A stretch of DNA of 64,000 nt. Origin: Frateuria aurantia DSM 6220 (GTDB taxonomy: Bacteria > Pseudomonadota > Gammaproteobacteria > Xanthomonadales > Rhodanobacteraceae). The position numbers and the translations under genes were made by a program. The stretch spans positions 3,049,110 through 3,113,109 of the forward strand of contig NC_017033.1 in the NCBI RefSeq assembly GCF_000242255.2. Reading direction: 5' to 3'. The notes below the pieces were generated by a model, which worked only from the letters and a program-made list of their open reading frames with translations, had not been told where the DNA came from and did not search any database. Of this stretch, positions 54,921 through 64,000 are shown piece after piece (positions within the stretch are counted from its first letter, which is position 1; each line of letters starts with the position of its first letter).

Positions 54921-55376
54921 GACCACTCCGATACTGATCCGGCCCGTTGGCCGGTTGCCGCCATTATCGGAGCAGTCACCGCGATTTCAATGCCTGCCCA
55001 TACGGTCGCGCCTCGACCTGACGGGCAGCACGCCTGGACAAGCCAGCCTGTCCTTTCCCGATCGCTCGTTTCGCCAGAACCTCGCCCTCATCCGCAGGGA
55101 AGGCAGGAAAGCGGACTCATCCAGGTTGCAACAGCAGAAGCTTGCGTCGCGATCACGTGTACCTGTCACACACGCATCGGCGACCTGCTCGAAGCCTTTC
55201 ACCGCCCATGGATCAGCGACCAGACAGATTTTGTGCGCAGCCACATTTCTTTCTTGACACGGTGCAAGCAAGCCAACTAATTTTGAGGCGGGGACAAGAA
55301 AATTCGAAACCGGATTTTCTGGGGATGCCTGATGAGCTCGTTCCAGAGCATCAGGTTCAATTGAGGGGACAATTAT
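54921..55376. other. Divergent intergenic region, fmdB / TonB receptor
   Basis: About 455 bases between divergent genes, with the probable receptor promoter at 55254-55283 and presumably the fmdB-aspS promoter. I see no gene and no clear Fur-box. Confidence 0.45.
55254..55283 (+). promoter_or_regulatory. Probable promoter of the TonB-dependent receptor
   Basis: A perfect -35 TTGACA is followed, after 18 bases, by TAATTT as a weak -10. The receptor ATG lies 94 bases downstream of the -10, leaving a longish leader. Confidence 0.45.
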
Positions 55377-57842
55377 ATGCAGCACACCAAACCGCAACGG
55401 CTTGCCGTTCTGTCGGCGGCGATCAGCTTGGTGCTGGCCAGCCCATGGGCCAGTGCCCAAAGCCAGGCCGACACCGACGCGCCAGCCTCGGCCGCCAAGC
55501 CGGCCGGCAACAAGCAACTGCAGACCGTGGTCGTCACCGGCACCCGTACCAGCAACCGTACCGAAGCCGAATCGCTGTCACCGGTGGATGTCTTGACGCC
55601 CAAAGATCTCAATGCGACCGGCAGCACCGATCTTGCCGGCGCCTTGAATGCCCTGCTGCCGTCACTGGATTTTCCGCGACCGGCCATCAACGACGGCAAT
55701 GACGCAATCCGCCCGGCGACACTTCGTGGCATGTCGCCAGACGATGTGCTTGTACTGGTGGACGGCAAGCGTTACCACACCACCGCGATGGTCAACTACA
55801 ACTCTTCGGTGGGGCGTGGCTCGTCACCGGTGGACCTGAACTCGATACCCATGTCGGCAATCGACCACATCGAGGTCCTGCGCGACGGTGCCGCGGCACA
55901 GTACGGATCGGCCGCCATTGCCGGCGTGATCAATGTCATCCTCAAGCATGGCGCCGCCAAGGGCAACAACAGCATCACCGCCAGCGGCGGTATCATGGAT
56001 GCCGGTGACGGGGCCCAGAACGGCGTGCAGGGATCGATGGGGATCGATCTGGGCGGCCATGGCTCCCAGGCCAAGGGCTGGGCTCGCGTGGCCTGGAACT
56101 ACCAGAGCGCGATGAACACCAACCGCGCCGAGAACACCGACATTCTGACCACCCACCCGGGTGCTGCCAATGCGTCGGGCGTACCCTATCAGCGTTATGG
56201 CGATCCAGCGTCCAAGACCTACCAGATGCTGATCAACTTCGGCTACAGCCTCACCCGCAATATCGAACTGTACGGCTATATCAATGCCAGCCGTCGCAAT
56301 GTGGTGTCCAACGGCTATTACCGCCCCTGGAACGACAGCGCCCGCAATGTGCAGTCGATCTATCCGAACGGATTTCTGCCGCAGATCGTCAACCACACCA
56401 ATGATTATGAGGGCGTGCTGGGCATTCGCGGCCACAACAATGGCTGGAACTGGGATTTCTCGGGCAATTACGGTGAAAACTACGTCAATTACGATATCCA
56501 GAACACCATCAATACCAGTCTCTATCATTCCACCGGTTATTCACCGACGTATTTCAATGCCGGCGCCTTCCGCAACCGCCAGGGCCTGCTGAATCTCGAT
56601 ATGAGCCATGATTATGACTGGGGCCTGGCCAGTCCGGTGACGCTGGCGTTCGGTGGCGAATATCGCAAAGAGCAATACACCATCAACCCTGGCGAGGCCG
56701 ATTCGTATTATTTCAATGCAAATACCATCAACCCGGCCACGGGCACGCCCTATCCCGGCGGCTCGCAGGTATTCCCCGGTCTGTCGCCTTCGGTGGCCGG
56801 CAATTGGTCCCGTCACAGCCAGGCGGTCTATGCCGATCTGGAAGCCGACGTGACCGACAAACTTTCGGCCGGCGTGGCCGGCCGCTACGAGCATTATTCC
56901 GATGCCGGCGCGACGCGCTCGGGCAAGGTTTCGGCGCGCTACCAGTTCACCGACAGCTTCGCCCTGCGCGGTACGGTATCCAACGGTTTTCGCGCGCCCT
57001 CCCTGGCCCAGCAGAACTACGAATCGGTGGTGACCCTGATCCAGAACGGCCAGCTGGCGCAGATCGGCACCTTCAGGCCCAGCAATCCAGTCGCGATCGC
57101 CCTCGGCGCCAAGCCCCTGAAACCCGAGAAATCCGCCAACTACAGCTTCGGCGGCGTCTGGCAGCCCACCAACAACTTCAGCGCCTCGCTGGACCTGTAC
57201 CAAATCCGGGTCTGGGACCAGATCCTGTACTCCGACCAGCTGACCGTGACGCCCACCGTGGACAACCCGGTGTCGGGGGCCCAGTTCTTCGTCAATGGCG
57301 CCACCACCCGCACCCGCGGCGCCGATCTGGTGGCCAACTATCGCTTTGATTTCAGCAACTGGGGCACGCTGAACCTGACCGGCAGTGCCAACTACAATCA
57401 GGTCCACATCATCAAGATCAGCACTCCGGCCTTCGGCCGGGCCAGCCAGGGGCTGTTGACCAATGCCACCCCGCATACCAAGTACGTGTTGACCGGCGAC
57501 TGGCAGCTCAGCCACTTCAACCTGCATGCCAATCTGACACGCTACGGCACCGTGACCCGGATGGGCGATCTTCCTCCGGTCGGCACAAGCTATGCCGAGC
57601 TGGCCGATCAGCAGTTTGCAGCTCGCTGGCTGCTGGACCTGTCCGCCAGCTACACGGTGGCGGCATGGACTTTCACCGTCGGTGCCGACAACCTGACCAA
57701 CCAGTATCCCAGCAAGGTCAGTCTGCAAGCCTCGGGCGCCGGAGGCTACGAAGACCGCGCCGACGGCCTGCAATATTCGTCGTTGTCGCCCTTCGGCTTC
57801 GACGGCCGCTACTGGTATGGCAAGGTGACGTTCCGATTCTGA
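55377..57842 (+). CDS. TonB-dependent outer-membrane receptor
   Basis: An 821-residue receptor importing a bulky ligand with TonB energy. A signal peptide (to about 28, ASAQ) leads to a plug domain (about 50-180) with TGTRTSNRTEAESLSPVDVL as a TonB-box-like region, LRGMSPDDVLVLVDGKR, and IEVLRDGAAAQYGSAAIAGVINVI; a 22-strand barrel ends in the aromatic GKVTFRF. There is no FecA-type signalling extension. Ligand is unknown; both siderophore and carbohydrate receptors share these motifs. Confidence 0.93.
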   Translation: MQHTKPQRLAVLSAAISLVLASPWASAQSQADTDAPASAAKPAGNKQLQTVVVTGTRTSNRTEAESLSPVDVLTPKDLNATGSTDLAGALNALLPSLDFPRPAINDGNDAIRPATLRGMSPDDVLVLVDGKRYHTTAMVNYNSSVGRGSSPVDLNSIPMSAIDHIEVLRDGAAAQYGSAAIAGVINVILKHGAAKGNNSITASGGIMDAGDGAQNGVQGSMGIDLGGHGSQAKGWARVAWNYQSAMNTNRAENTDILTTHPGAANASGVPYQRYGDPASKTYQMLINFGYSLTRNIELYGYINASRRNVVSNGYYRPWNDSARNVQSIYPNGFLPQIVNHTNDYEGVLGIRGHNNGWNWDFSGNYGENYVNYDIQNTINTSLYHSTGYSPTYFNAGAFRNRQGLLNLDMSHDYDWGLASPVTLAFGGEYRKEQYTINPGEADSYYFNANTINPATGTPYPGGSQVFPGLSPSVAGNWSRHSQAVYADLEADVTDKLSAGVAGRYEHYSDAGATRSGKVSARYQFTDSFALRGTVSNGFRAPSLAQQNYESVVTLIQNGQLAQIGTFRPSNPVAIALGAKPLKPEKSANYSFGGVWQPTNNFSASLDLYQIRVWDQILYSDQLTVTPTVDNPVSGAQFFVNGATTRTRGADLVANYRFDFSNWGTLNLTGSANYNQVHIIKISTPAFGRASQGLLTNATPHTKYVLTGDWQLSHFNLHANLTRYGTVTRMGDLPPVGTSYAELADQQFAARWLLDLSASYTVAAWTFTVGADNLTNQYPSKVSLQASGAGGYEDRADGLQYSSLSPFGFDGRYWYGKVTFRF

Positions 57843-57924
57843 TCATCGTGAACTGAACCCCGTGAACTGAGTGACAGGATCCGGCCAGGCCTGAGCTGAT
57901 CATTCGATTCAAGGTCGGTTACCT

Positions 57925-57960
57925 AAGGGACGGGGCGGCGACAGCCGGCTCGTCCCTTTT
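57925..57960 (+). terminator. Intrinsic terminator of the TonB receptor
   Basis: AAGGGACG and CGTCCCTT form the outer stem with an inner CGGC-GACA-GCCG hairpin, ending in four T bases. It lies 82 bases after the receptor stop. Confidence 0.7.
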
Positions 57961-57988
57961 GCATGGCCGGCCCAGATACCCGAAAACG

Positions 57989-58018
57989 CGAAAGCCCCGT
58001 ACTGGGACGGGGCTTCGC
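57989..58018 (-). terminator. Intrinsic terminator of the HisC-like gene
   Basis: A stem with one bulged base, core AAGCCCCGT/ACGGGGCTT around ACTGGG, lies 40 bases past the stop. On the minus strand the arm is followed by GTTTTC. Confidence 0.65.
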
Positions 58019-58058
58019 CTCGGCTCTGCGGACGACTTCGCAGCCGCCCGGATGACAC

Positions 58059-59264
58059 TCAGGCCAACGACTGCCAGCTGGCCAGCCCGGCCGGTACCGG
58101 CGCAGCGGCCAGCGCTGTCAGCTTGCCGGCCATCGCCTCGCTGAAGGCCTTGCGGAAACGCGACATCTCCGATGCAGTGCCTACGCTGATGCGCAGCTGA
58201 TTTGGCCAGATCGGCCAGCTTCGCCCCACGAAGACATGCCGGCTGGCCATCTGCATCGCCACCTCATGCCCGGGACGTTTCACATCCAGCATAAAGCAGT
58301 TGCCTTGTGACGGCGTGCAGGCATAGCCTTCCTTGCGCAGCCAGGCAATGTTTTCGTCGCGGATAGTGGCATTGATCTTCTTGCGGGTCGGTACCAGCCT
58401 GGGATCGTTCAAGCTGGCAATCGCCGCGGCCACGCTCATCACCGGCAAGGCCGCACCGCCGCCGGTACGCAAGGCCTGGATATGGGCCAGCAGATCAGGG
58501 CGTGCAGCGACGGCGCCCACCCGCATGCCGGCCATGCCGTAAAGCTTGGAGAAGGTCCGCAACACGACCACATCCTTGCCTTGCGCGACCAGATCCAGCA
58601 CCGAAGGGGCATCCGAAAAATGGATATAGGCCTCGTCGACCAGCACGATGGCACTCTTCGGCTTGTTGGCCAGCAGCCATTCGATATCCGACCGACTGGT
58701 CACCGTACCGGTGGGATTGTTCGGATTGCAGACATAGATGAGTCCGGCATTGGGCGCGGCGGCGGCCATCGCCTTCACATCATGCGAAAAATCAGGCCGC
58801 AAAGGTACCTTGTGCACCGGCACCTGGTGCTTGCCGGCCATCTGGAAAGGCTGTTCATAGCTGGGATCGGCCACTACCAGCGGCGCCGACGGCGAAGTGA
58901 AGGCCAGCGTCAAGGCATCCAGCGCCACGCCCGAACCCGGATAGACTTCGACATGGTCGGCTGGCAGATGATGCTGGCTGGCAAACAGCTCGGCCAGATG
59001 CAGTTGCTGCGGAAAAAGGTAGCGACCCGACTGCGGCAGCAGCGCGATCGCGGCCTTGCGGGCCGCCGCCGAGGGCCCCAGCGGATTCTCATTGAAATTG
59101 ATCAGCACGGCATCGGCCGGCGGCATGGCCGTGCCCGAGAATATCTCGGTCGGCATCGCGGCCATGGCCAGCTCGCGTTCACTGAAAAGATCCATCCCCA
59201 TGGCCGCGACACCCGCGGCCACGCCCGACACGCGCAGGAATGCGCGCCTTGATGCTGAGTCCAT
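58059..59264 (-). CDS. Tat-exported HisC-like aminotransferase
   Basis: A 401-residue fold-type-I PLP enzyme of the histidinol-phosphate aminotransferase group. Seen: NFNENPLGPS near 56-65, CNPNNPTG at 179-186, the PLP-pyridine Asp210 and Tyr213 in DEAY, and the Schiff-base Lys240 in TFSKLYGMAGMRVG. The N-terminus is a twin-arginine signal: SRRAFLRVSG with Arg6/Arg7, then a hydrophobic stretch. PLP enzymes are loaded in the cytoplasm, so Tat export would fit a folded periplasmic enzyme. I chose ATG 59264, with GGGGGG just upstream. Reaction unknown. Confidence 0.87.
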   Translation of the reverse strand: MDSASRRAFLRVSGVAAGVAAMGMDLFSERELAMAAMPTEIFSGTAMPPADAVLINFNENPLGPSAAARKAAIALLPQSGRYLFPQQLHLAELFASQHHLPADHVEVYPGSGVALDALTLAFTSPSAPLVVADPSYEQPFQMAGKHQVPVHKVPLRPDFSHDVKAMAAAAPNAGLIYVCNPNNPTGTVTSRSDIEWLLANKPKSAIVLVDEAYIHFSDAPSVLDLVAQGKDVVVLRTFSKLYGMAGMRVGAVAARPDLLAHIQALRTGGGAALPVMSVAAAIASLNDPRLVPTRKKINATIRDENIAWLRKEGYACTPSQGNCFMLDVKRPGHEVAMQMASRHVFVGRSWPIWPNQLRISVGTASEMSRFRKAFSEAMAGKLTALAAAPVPAGLASWQSLA

Positions 59265-59588
59265 GTTCCCCCCCTGTTGCATGGCTTGCTCACGACCAGG
59301 AGTCGAGGCCAATGCCTGCCCCTGATCCGTCTTGAGCCTAACTGCAAGCGCCGTGGGGCACAAGCGATGGCCCGGCAAAAATCCCCTTCCCATCCTTCCT
59401 GACCTCAGACCGGTCCGCGGCAAAGGCCCAAACCTTCCGCAGCATCGTCGTGATGGGGCGCGGACCAGCCGGCGGCGGCCCATCCAGTCGACAGGATGAT
59501 GCCATCCTCTCCTGCTGGAGCGGGCAGGCCAATGGCACCGGCGAGACCGTGGTTGCGACTGGCCGATGCCGTCAGTGGCGTCCCCCGC
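59265..59588. other. Non-coding stretch between HisC-like gene and clpB
   Basis: About 320 bases holding the upstream region of the aminotransferase gene. Open frames here do not resemble proteins, and I find no promoter worth naming. Confidence 0.4.
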
Positions 59589-59629
59589 AACGGCGAAGGG
59601 CGGCATGAATCACGCCGCCCTTCGCCGTT
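59589..59629 (-). terminator. Hairpin after clpB
   Basis: A perfect 16-base stem (AACGGCGAAGGGCGGC with GCCGCCCTTCGCCGTT) and a nine-base loop, 17 bases past the clpB stop. Strong stem, no T-run on the minus strand. Confidence 0.7.
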
Positions 59630-59646
59630 TCAGCCCATCATGAGGA

Positions 59647-62229
59647 TCAGCTTGCGTCGAAACTCAAATGGCCAGCCGCCACGCCCACCTTGATGGTGGA
59701 CCCGGCAGCGAAGCGGCCTTCCAGAATTTCGCGGGCCAGCACGTTTTCCAGCTGCTGCTGGATCGCACGCTTCAACGGACGTGCGCCATACACCGGATCG
59801 AAACCGGCCTGCCCCAGCAACTGCAAGGCCTCGTCGTTCACTTCCAGCTTCAGCTGGCGCTCGGCCAGTCGCTGCTCCAGACCGGCCAGCTGGATTCTGG
59901 CGATCGCGCGGATCTGGGCACTCTGCAGCGGCCGGAATACGACCAGCTCATCCAGGCGATTGATGAATTCCGGACGGAAATGGGCCTGCACCACACCCAG
60001 CACCGAGGCCTTCATCTGCACATAGTCGGCTTCGCTGTCGCCGGCCTGTTCCTGGATCAGGCTGGAGCCCAGGTTGGAGGTCATCACGATCACGGTGTTG
60101 CGGAAGTCCACGGTACGGCCCTGACCATCGGTCAGACGGCCATCATCCAATACCTGCAGCAGGATATTGAACACGTCCGGATGGGCCTTCTCCACCTCGT
60201 CCAGCAGGATCACACTGTACGGGCGACGGCGCACCGCCTCGGTCAGGTAGCCACCTTCCTCGTAACCGACATAGCCGGGGGGGGCACCGATCAGACGGCT
60301 CACGGAATGCTTTTCCATGAACTCGCTCATATCGATACGCACCATGGCATCCTGGGTGTCGAACAGGAAATCGGCCAGGGCCTTGCACAGCTCGGTCTTG
60401 CCGACACCGGTAGGCCCCAGGAACAGGAAGGAACCGTAAGGCCGGTTGGGATCGGACAGGCCGGCCCGGGCCCGGCGGATCGCATCGGACACCGCTCGCA
60501 CTGCCTCGTCCTGGCCCACGACACGCTCGTGCAGCACCTGCTCCATGTGCAGCAGCTTCTCGCGCTCGCCTTCCAGCATCTTGGCGACCGGGATACCGGT
60601 CCAGCGCGCGACGACTTCGGCGATCTCTTCGGCCGTGACCCGATCCTGGACCAGCTTGAAGTCCTGGGTCTCCGCTGCCTGTGCGGCGGCCAGCTGCTTT
60701 TCCAGTTCCGGCAGGGTGCCGTACTGGATCTCGCTCATGCGGGCATAATCCTGCTGTCGCTGGGCGGTTTCCAGCGCCAGCCGCGCGGCCTCGATCTGCT
60801 CCTTGACCTTGGTCGTACCCTGCAGAGCCGCCTTTTCGGACTTCCAGACCTCGTTCAGATCGGAGAACACCCGTTCTTCGGTGTCGATATCCGACTCCAG
60901 GTCGGCCAGTCGCCGCCTGGACTCCTCGTCCTTTTCCTTGCGCAGCATCTCGCGCTGGATTTTCAGCTGGATCAGACGCCGCTCCAGCCGGTCAAGCTCT
61001 TCCGGCTTGGAATCGATTTCCATGCGGATCCGGCTGGCCGCCTCGTCCATCAGATCGATGGCCTTGTCCGGCAGCTGGCGATCGGGGATGTAACGGTTGG
61101 ACAGGGTCGCTGCCGCCACGATGGCCGGATCGGTGATCTCGACGCCATGATGGACGGCATAGCGCTCCTTCAGGCCACGCAGGATGGCAATGGTGTCTTC
61201 CACACTGGGTTCGCCCACGAACACCTTCTGGAAACGACGCTCCAGTGCAGCATCCTTTTCGATGTACTGGCGATACTCGTTCAAGGTGGTCGCGCCGATG
61301 CAATGCAGCTCGCCACGGGCCAGTGCAGGCTTCAGCATATTGCCCGCATCCATCGCGCCATCGGCCTTGCCGGCCCCGACCATGGTGTGCAGCTCGTCAA
61401 TGAACAGGATGACCCGGCCTTCCTGCTTGGCCAGATCGTTCAACACGGCCTTCAGCCGTTCCTCGAACTCGCCACGGAACTTGGCGCCGGCAATCAGGGC
61501 GCCCATGTCCAGAGCCAGCACCCGGCGATCACGCAAGCCTTCCGGCACTTCGCCCTTGACGATGCGCTGGGCCAGGCCTTCGACGATGGCGGTCTTGCCG
61601 ACACCAGGCTCGCCGATCAGTACCGGATTGTTCTTGGTCCGCCGCTGCAGCACCTGGATGGTGCGCCGGATTTCCTCGTCACGTCCGATCACCGGATCCA
61701 GCTTGCCGCTTTCGGCCCGTGCCGTCAGGTCGACGCAATACTTTTCCAGCGCCTGACGCTGTTCCTCGGCATTCTCGCTTTGCACTTTCTCGCCTCCGCG
61801 CAACTTTTCTATCGCAGCTTCCAGCGGTGCCCTGGCGGCGCCAGCCGCTTTCAGGATCGCCCCCAGCTCGCCCTGCTCGTCCACCGCCGCCAGCACGAAC
61901 AATTCGCTGGCAATGAACTGATCGCCACGCTGCTGGGCCAGCTTGTCCGTCAGATTCAGCAGCCGTGTCAGTGCATTGCCGACATGAATATTGCCTTCCT
62001 GGCCGGAAACCTTGGGCAGTTGTTCCAGCGCCGCCGCCAGTCGCTGGCGCAAGGCCGGTACATTGACCTGGGCCTGCGTCAGCAACGGCGCGGTCGAGCC
62101 GCCCTGCTGGTCCAGCAGGGCGGTCATGACGTGAATCGGTTCAAGCATGTTCTGATCGCGCCCGACGGCCAGCGACTGCGCGTCGGCCAGTGCCTGCTGG
62201 AAGCGCGAGGTGAGTTTGTCCATCCGCAT
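59647..62229 (-). CDS. clpB: ATP-dependent disaggregase ClpB
   Basis: An 860-residue AAA+ chaperone that extracts proteins from aggregates with DnaK. It has the N-terminal Clp domain, Walker A motifs GEPGVGKT and GPTGVGKT, the coiled-coil M domain (about 410-525) between them, pore loop GYVGYEEGG in the second ring, and the C-terminal hexamer domain. The start [10 protein letters not shown] matches ClpB. A heat-shock-like promoter precedes it. A run of eight C bases within GAPPGYVG is in frame and intact. Confidence 0.98.
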   Translation of the reverse strand: MRMDKLTSRFQQALADAQSLAVGRDQNMLEPIHVMTALLDQQGGSTAPLLTQAQVNVPALRQRLAAALEQLPKVSGQEGNIHVGNALTRLLNLTDKLAQQRGDQFIASELFVLAAVDEQGELGAILKAAGAARAPLEAAIEKLRGGEKVQSENAEEQRQALEKYCVDLTARAESGKLDPVIGRDEEIRRTIQVLQRRTKNNPVLIGEPGVGKTAIVEGLAQRIVKGEVPEGLRDRRVLALDMGALIAGAKFRGEFEERLKAVLNDLAKQEGRVILFIDELHTMVGAGKADGAMDAGNMLKPALARGELHCIGATTLNEYRQYIEKDAALERRFQKVFVGEPSVEDTIAILRGLKERYAVHHGVEITDPAIVAAATLSNRYIPDRQLPDKAIDLMDEAASRIRMEIDSKPEELDRLERRLIQLKIQREMLRKEKDEESRRRLADLESDIDTEERVFSDLNEVWKSEKAALQGTTKVKEQIEAARLALETAQRQQDYARMSEIQYGTLPELEKQLAAAQAAETQDFKLVQDRVTAEEIAEVVARWTGIPVAKMLEGEREKLLHMEQVLHERVVGQDEAVRAVSDAIRRARAGLSDPNRPYGSFLFLGPTGVGKTELCKALADFLFDTQDAMVRIDMSEFMEKHSVSRLIGAPPGYVGYEEGGYLTEAVRRRPYSVILLDEVEKAHPDVFNILLQVLDDGRLTDGQGRTVDFRNTVIVMTSNLGSSLIQEQAGDSEADYVQMKASVLGVVQAHFRPEFINRLDELVVFRPLQSAQIRAIARIQLAGLEQRLAERQLKLEVNDEALQLLGQAGFDPVYGARPLKRAIQQQLENVLAREILEGRFAAGSTIKVGVAAGHLSFDAS

Positions 62230-62276
62230 GATGAGTGACACCTCTTCAAGAATTGGCGAATTCGCCACTGCTCCCC

Positions 62277-62304
62277 AGATGTGGTCGTTGTGCGGTGAAT
62301 CAAG
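62277..62304 (-). promoter_or_regulatory. Sigma-32-type heat-shock promoter of clpB
   Basis: On the minus strand CTTGAT, 14 bases, then CCACATCT fits the sigma-32 consensus (CTTGAA, 13-17 bases, CCCCATNT) with one mismatch in each element. It sits about 48 bases before the clpB ATG. A 12-base palindrome, GGCGAATTCGCC, lies in the leader at 62255-62266. Confidence 0.6.
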
Positions 62305-62417
62305 CGTCTTGACTGGCGGGATGCCATTATCTGCCGGCGGCTCGCAACCAAATTTTCAGATCCGCTTTGCTAGCCTTTGACGCTTCTTGAATCAGACCAT
62401 CGCGAGAACGGGATTCC

Positions 62418-63224
62418 ATGCAGGTACCGCGCTTACTGACCGCTCCGCCCTTGCCGGTTGCCGGCGATGCCTGGGCCCTGTTCCTTGATGTGGACGGCAC
62501 CTTGCTTCCATTTCAGGAACGGCCTGAACAGGTGCAGGTCACTCCGGCGCTGAAATCGTTGCTGGAGGCGCTGTACCAGCGCCTGGATGGCGCCCTGGCG
62601 CTGGTCAGCGGTCGGCCCGTCGAGGAACTGCAGGCCTTGTTCGGCGACCCTGCATGGCCGCTGGCCGGCTTGCACGGCCTGCAGCTGAAACTGCCGGATG
62701 GCCGGCTGCGGCAGACCCCGGTGAAGCCTGAAAGCATCAGGCAATTGCGACATTCGGCGCGCCGACTGGCCGACGATCTGCCAGGGGTCCGGCTGGAAGA
62801 CAAGGAGATCGCGGTGGCTTTGCACTGCCGGGCGGCCCCTGCGCGCTACGAGGCCTTGCTGGCCGCCTGCGAGCAGGCCGTGCAGGCCCTGCCCGGCTTC
62901 GAGCTGCAACCCGGCAATCTGGTGGTTGAAATCAAGCCTTCCGCCATGAAGAAGGGGCATGCGGTGCAGTCACTGATGGAAGTCCATCCCTTTCTGGGTC
63001 GTCGGCCGGTCTATCTGGGTGACGACTTGACCGACGAACATGCATTTGCCACTGTCAATCTGGAGAACGGCATCACCACCCGTGTCGGCATACGAGAGCC
63101 GACGCTTGCGCAGTTTGCATTGCGAGACCCTGTCGATGTCCAGGCCTGGCTGAACCGGCTGCTGGATATCATCGTACAAGGAGACCCTTTGTATGCCCGC
63201 CATCCCACCGGCCGTACCCACTGA
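62418..63224 (+). CDS. otsB: Trehalose-6-phosphate phosphatase
   Basis: A 268-residue HAD-family phosphatase forming trehalose. Seen: the nucleophile pair in LFLDVDGTLLPF (Asp24, Asp26), LVSGRPVEEL, the Lys region VVEIKPSAMKKGHAV and GDDLTDEHAFATVN. Trehalose protects against osmotic and drying stress. It overlaps the GH15 gene by 32 bases. otsA is not in the window but would be expected just downstream. Confidence 0.95.
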   Translation: MQVPRLLTAPPLPVAGDAWALFLDVDGTLLPFQERPEQVQVTPALKSLLEALYQRLDGALALVSGRPVEELQALFGDPAWPLAGLHGLQLKLPDGRLRQTPVKPESIRQLRHSARRLADDLPGVRLEDKEIAVALHCRAAPARYEALLAACEQAVQALPGFELQPGNLVVEIKPSAMKKGHAVQSLMEVHPFLGRRPVYLGDDLTDEHAFATVNLENGITTRVGIREPTLAQFALRDPVDVQAWLNRLLDIIVQGDPLYARHPTGRTH

Positions 63225-64000
63225 ACAGACCCTGGATCTGGGAGTCATCGGCAATGGCAGCATTGCCGTCCTGATCAACCGGCAAGGCGACATGGTGTGG
63301 GGCTGCCTGCCCCGCTTCGATGCCGACGCCAGTTTTTGCGCCCTGCTGTCGCCTCGCCTGGACGGGGGCTACTGGAAGATCGAGCTGGAAGATCTGGCAC
63401 GCAGCGAACAGGACTACCTGCCGAACACGGCCGTTTTGCGGACCCGCCTCTTCGACAGTCAGGGCAATGGCGTGGAAATCCGCGATTTCGTGCCGCGCTT
63501 CCATCAACATGAGCGACTGTACTGCCCCGTGCAGATGATCCGGCAACTGATTCCCATCGGCGACCGCCCCCGGATCAGAGTCAGACTGCGGCCCCTGTGC
63601 GACTACGGCGCCCGCGTTCCGGAGCGGACCCTGGGCAGCAACCACATCCGCCTGCAGCTGAGCGAGCTGTCATTGCGACTGACCTGCGACGTGCCTGTAC
63701 AGCTGATCGAGCGCGAGCTGCCCTTTGCCCTGGACCGCACCGCCCACCTGATCCTGGGGCCGGACGAGACCCTGACCAGCAGCCCCGCCCATTATGCCGG
63801 CCGGGCACTGGAAGGCACCCTCGACTATTGGCGGCAATGGGTCCGGCACCTGCATATCCCCTATGAATGGCAGGATGCGGTGATCCGTGCCGCGATCACC
63901 TTGAAGCTGTGCCAGTACCAGCCGACAGGCGCCATCGTCGCGGCCCTGACCACCTCGATTCCCGAAGCCCCTGATACCGCCAGGAACTGGGACTACCGTT
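63193..64000 (+). CDS. Glycoside hydrolase family 15 protein, 3' end outside the window
   Basis: An ATG at 63193, inside the end of otsB, opens a frame that stays open to the window edge (269 codons). It begins with LDLGVIGNGSIAVLINRQGDMVWGCLPRFDADASFCALL, the N-terminal super-sandwich domain of bacterial GH15 proteins (glucoamylase, glucodextranase, trehalase-like). The catalytic (alpha/alpha)6 barrel begins near HIPYEWQDAVIRAAITLKLC and continues outside. In xanthomonads a gene of this kind lies between otsB and otsA. Substrate here could be trehalose or an oligosaccharide. Confidence 0.88.
   Translation, partial: MPAIPPAVPTEQTLDLGVIGNGSIAVLINRQGDMVWGCLPRFDADASFCALLSPRLDGGYWKIELEDLARSEQDYLPNTAVLRTRLFDSQGNGVEIRDFVPRFHQHERLYCPVQMIRQLIPIGDRPRIRVRLRPLCDYGARVPERTLGSNHIRLQLSELSLRLTCDVPVQLIERELPFALDRTAHLILGPDETLTSSPAHYAGRALEGTLDYWRQWVRHLHIPYEWQDAVIRAAITLKLCQYQPTGAIVAALTTSIPEAPDTARNWDYR

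Noticed and set aside
55254-55376. A Fur-box ahead of the TonB receptor
   Set aside because: No run resembling the GATAAT-type 19-base consensus is present, so iron control cannot be supported.
60270-60290. Run of eight C (coding strand) in clpB as a phase-variation site
   Set aside because: It encodes the conserved GAPPGYVG, the frame is intact, and clpB is not a phase-variable type of gene.
59668-62238. An 856-codon plus-strand frame opposite clpB
   Set aside because: ClpB with both Walker motifs is certain on the minus strand; the antisense product resembles no family.

Overview
The window is high-GC proteobacterial chromosome. The gene order points to Xanthomonadales (Lysobacterales), most likely a Rhodanobacteraceae-type organism (Dyella, Frateuria or Rhodanobacter relative). 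The main evidence is aspS / fmdB / yebC-ruvC-ruvA-kup-ruvB / ybgC-tolQRAB-pal-cpoB-queE-queC-tRNA-Lys, together with an LPS locus set between etfBA and metB as in xanthomonads. The genus is an inference, because no rRNA or other marker can be compared here. I see no rRNA, CRISPR array, intact insertion sequence or prophage.

Layout. 1-2752: an lpxC paralogue (cut by the window edge), an alpha-oxoamine synthase and a GNAT acyltransferase form a compact, unrecognised lipid or amino-ketone pathway. 2783-12458: etfBA lies behind a PsrA-like palindrome, followed by an opposite-strand metB-wzm-wzt block and a co-linear rfbBACD-manC operon for dTDP-rhamnose and GDP-mannose. Together these are a stripped-down version of the Xanthomonas O-antigen locus, with no glycosyltransferases. 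12614-24341: a small HTH regulator, a YchJ protein, a complete RND efflux operon (adaptor, pump, outer-membrane factor), an overlapping FAD-protein/DUF202/LysR unit, a SpmA/SpmB-like membrane protein and ssb with a strong terminator. 24342-25981: a small accessory island with a Xre/RES toxin-antitoxin pair. 25982-33353: PBP1C and a thioester alpha-2-macroglobulin. 33695-39495: a DUF333 lipoprotein, phosphomannomutase, copper proteins CopCD, a frameshifted GNAT and a membrane diguanylate cyclase.

39507-54920 is the conserved housekeeping block, read on the minus strand: aspS and fmdB, then yebC, the ruv genes around the potassium transporter kup, ybgC, the Tol-Pal envelope system, the queuosine precursor genes queE and queC, and tRNA-Lys. 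55377-64000: a TonB-dependent receptor, a Tat-exported HisC-like aminotransferase, clpB behind a heat-shock-type promoter, and the start of a trehalose/sugar operon (otsB and a GH15 enzyme that runs off the window).

Functional links. rfbBACD, manC and the distant phosphomannomutase feed nucleotide sugars to surface polysaccharide, and Wzm/Wzt would export the chain. Tol-Pal, CpoB, PBP1C and the macroglobulin concern envelope maintenance. Coupled start/stop overlaps (rfbB/A/C/D, RND operon, FAD/DUF202/LysR, antitoxin/toxin, ruvC/ruvA, pal/cpoB) suggest tightly packed operons. All functions are read from motifs and family resemblance by eye. No database search was run.
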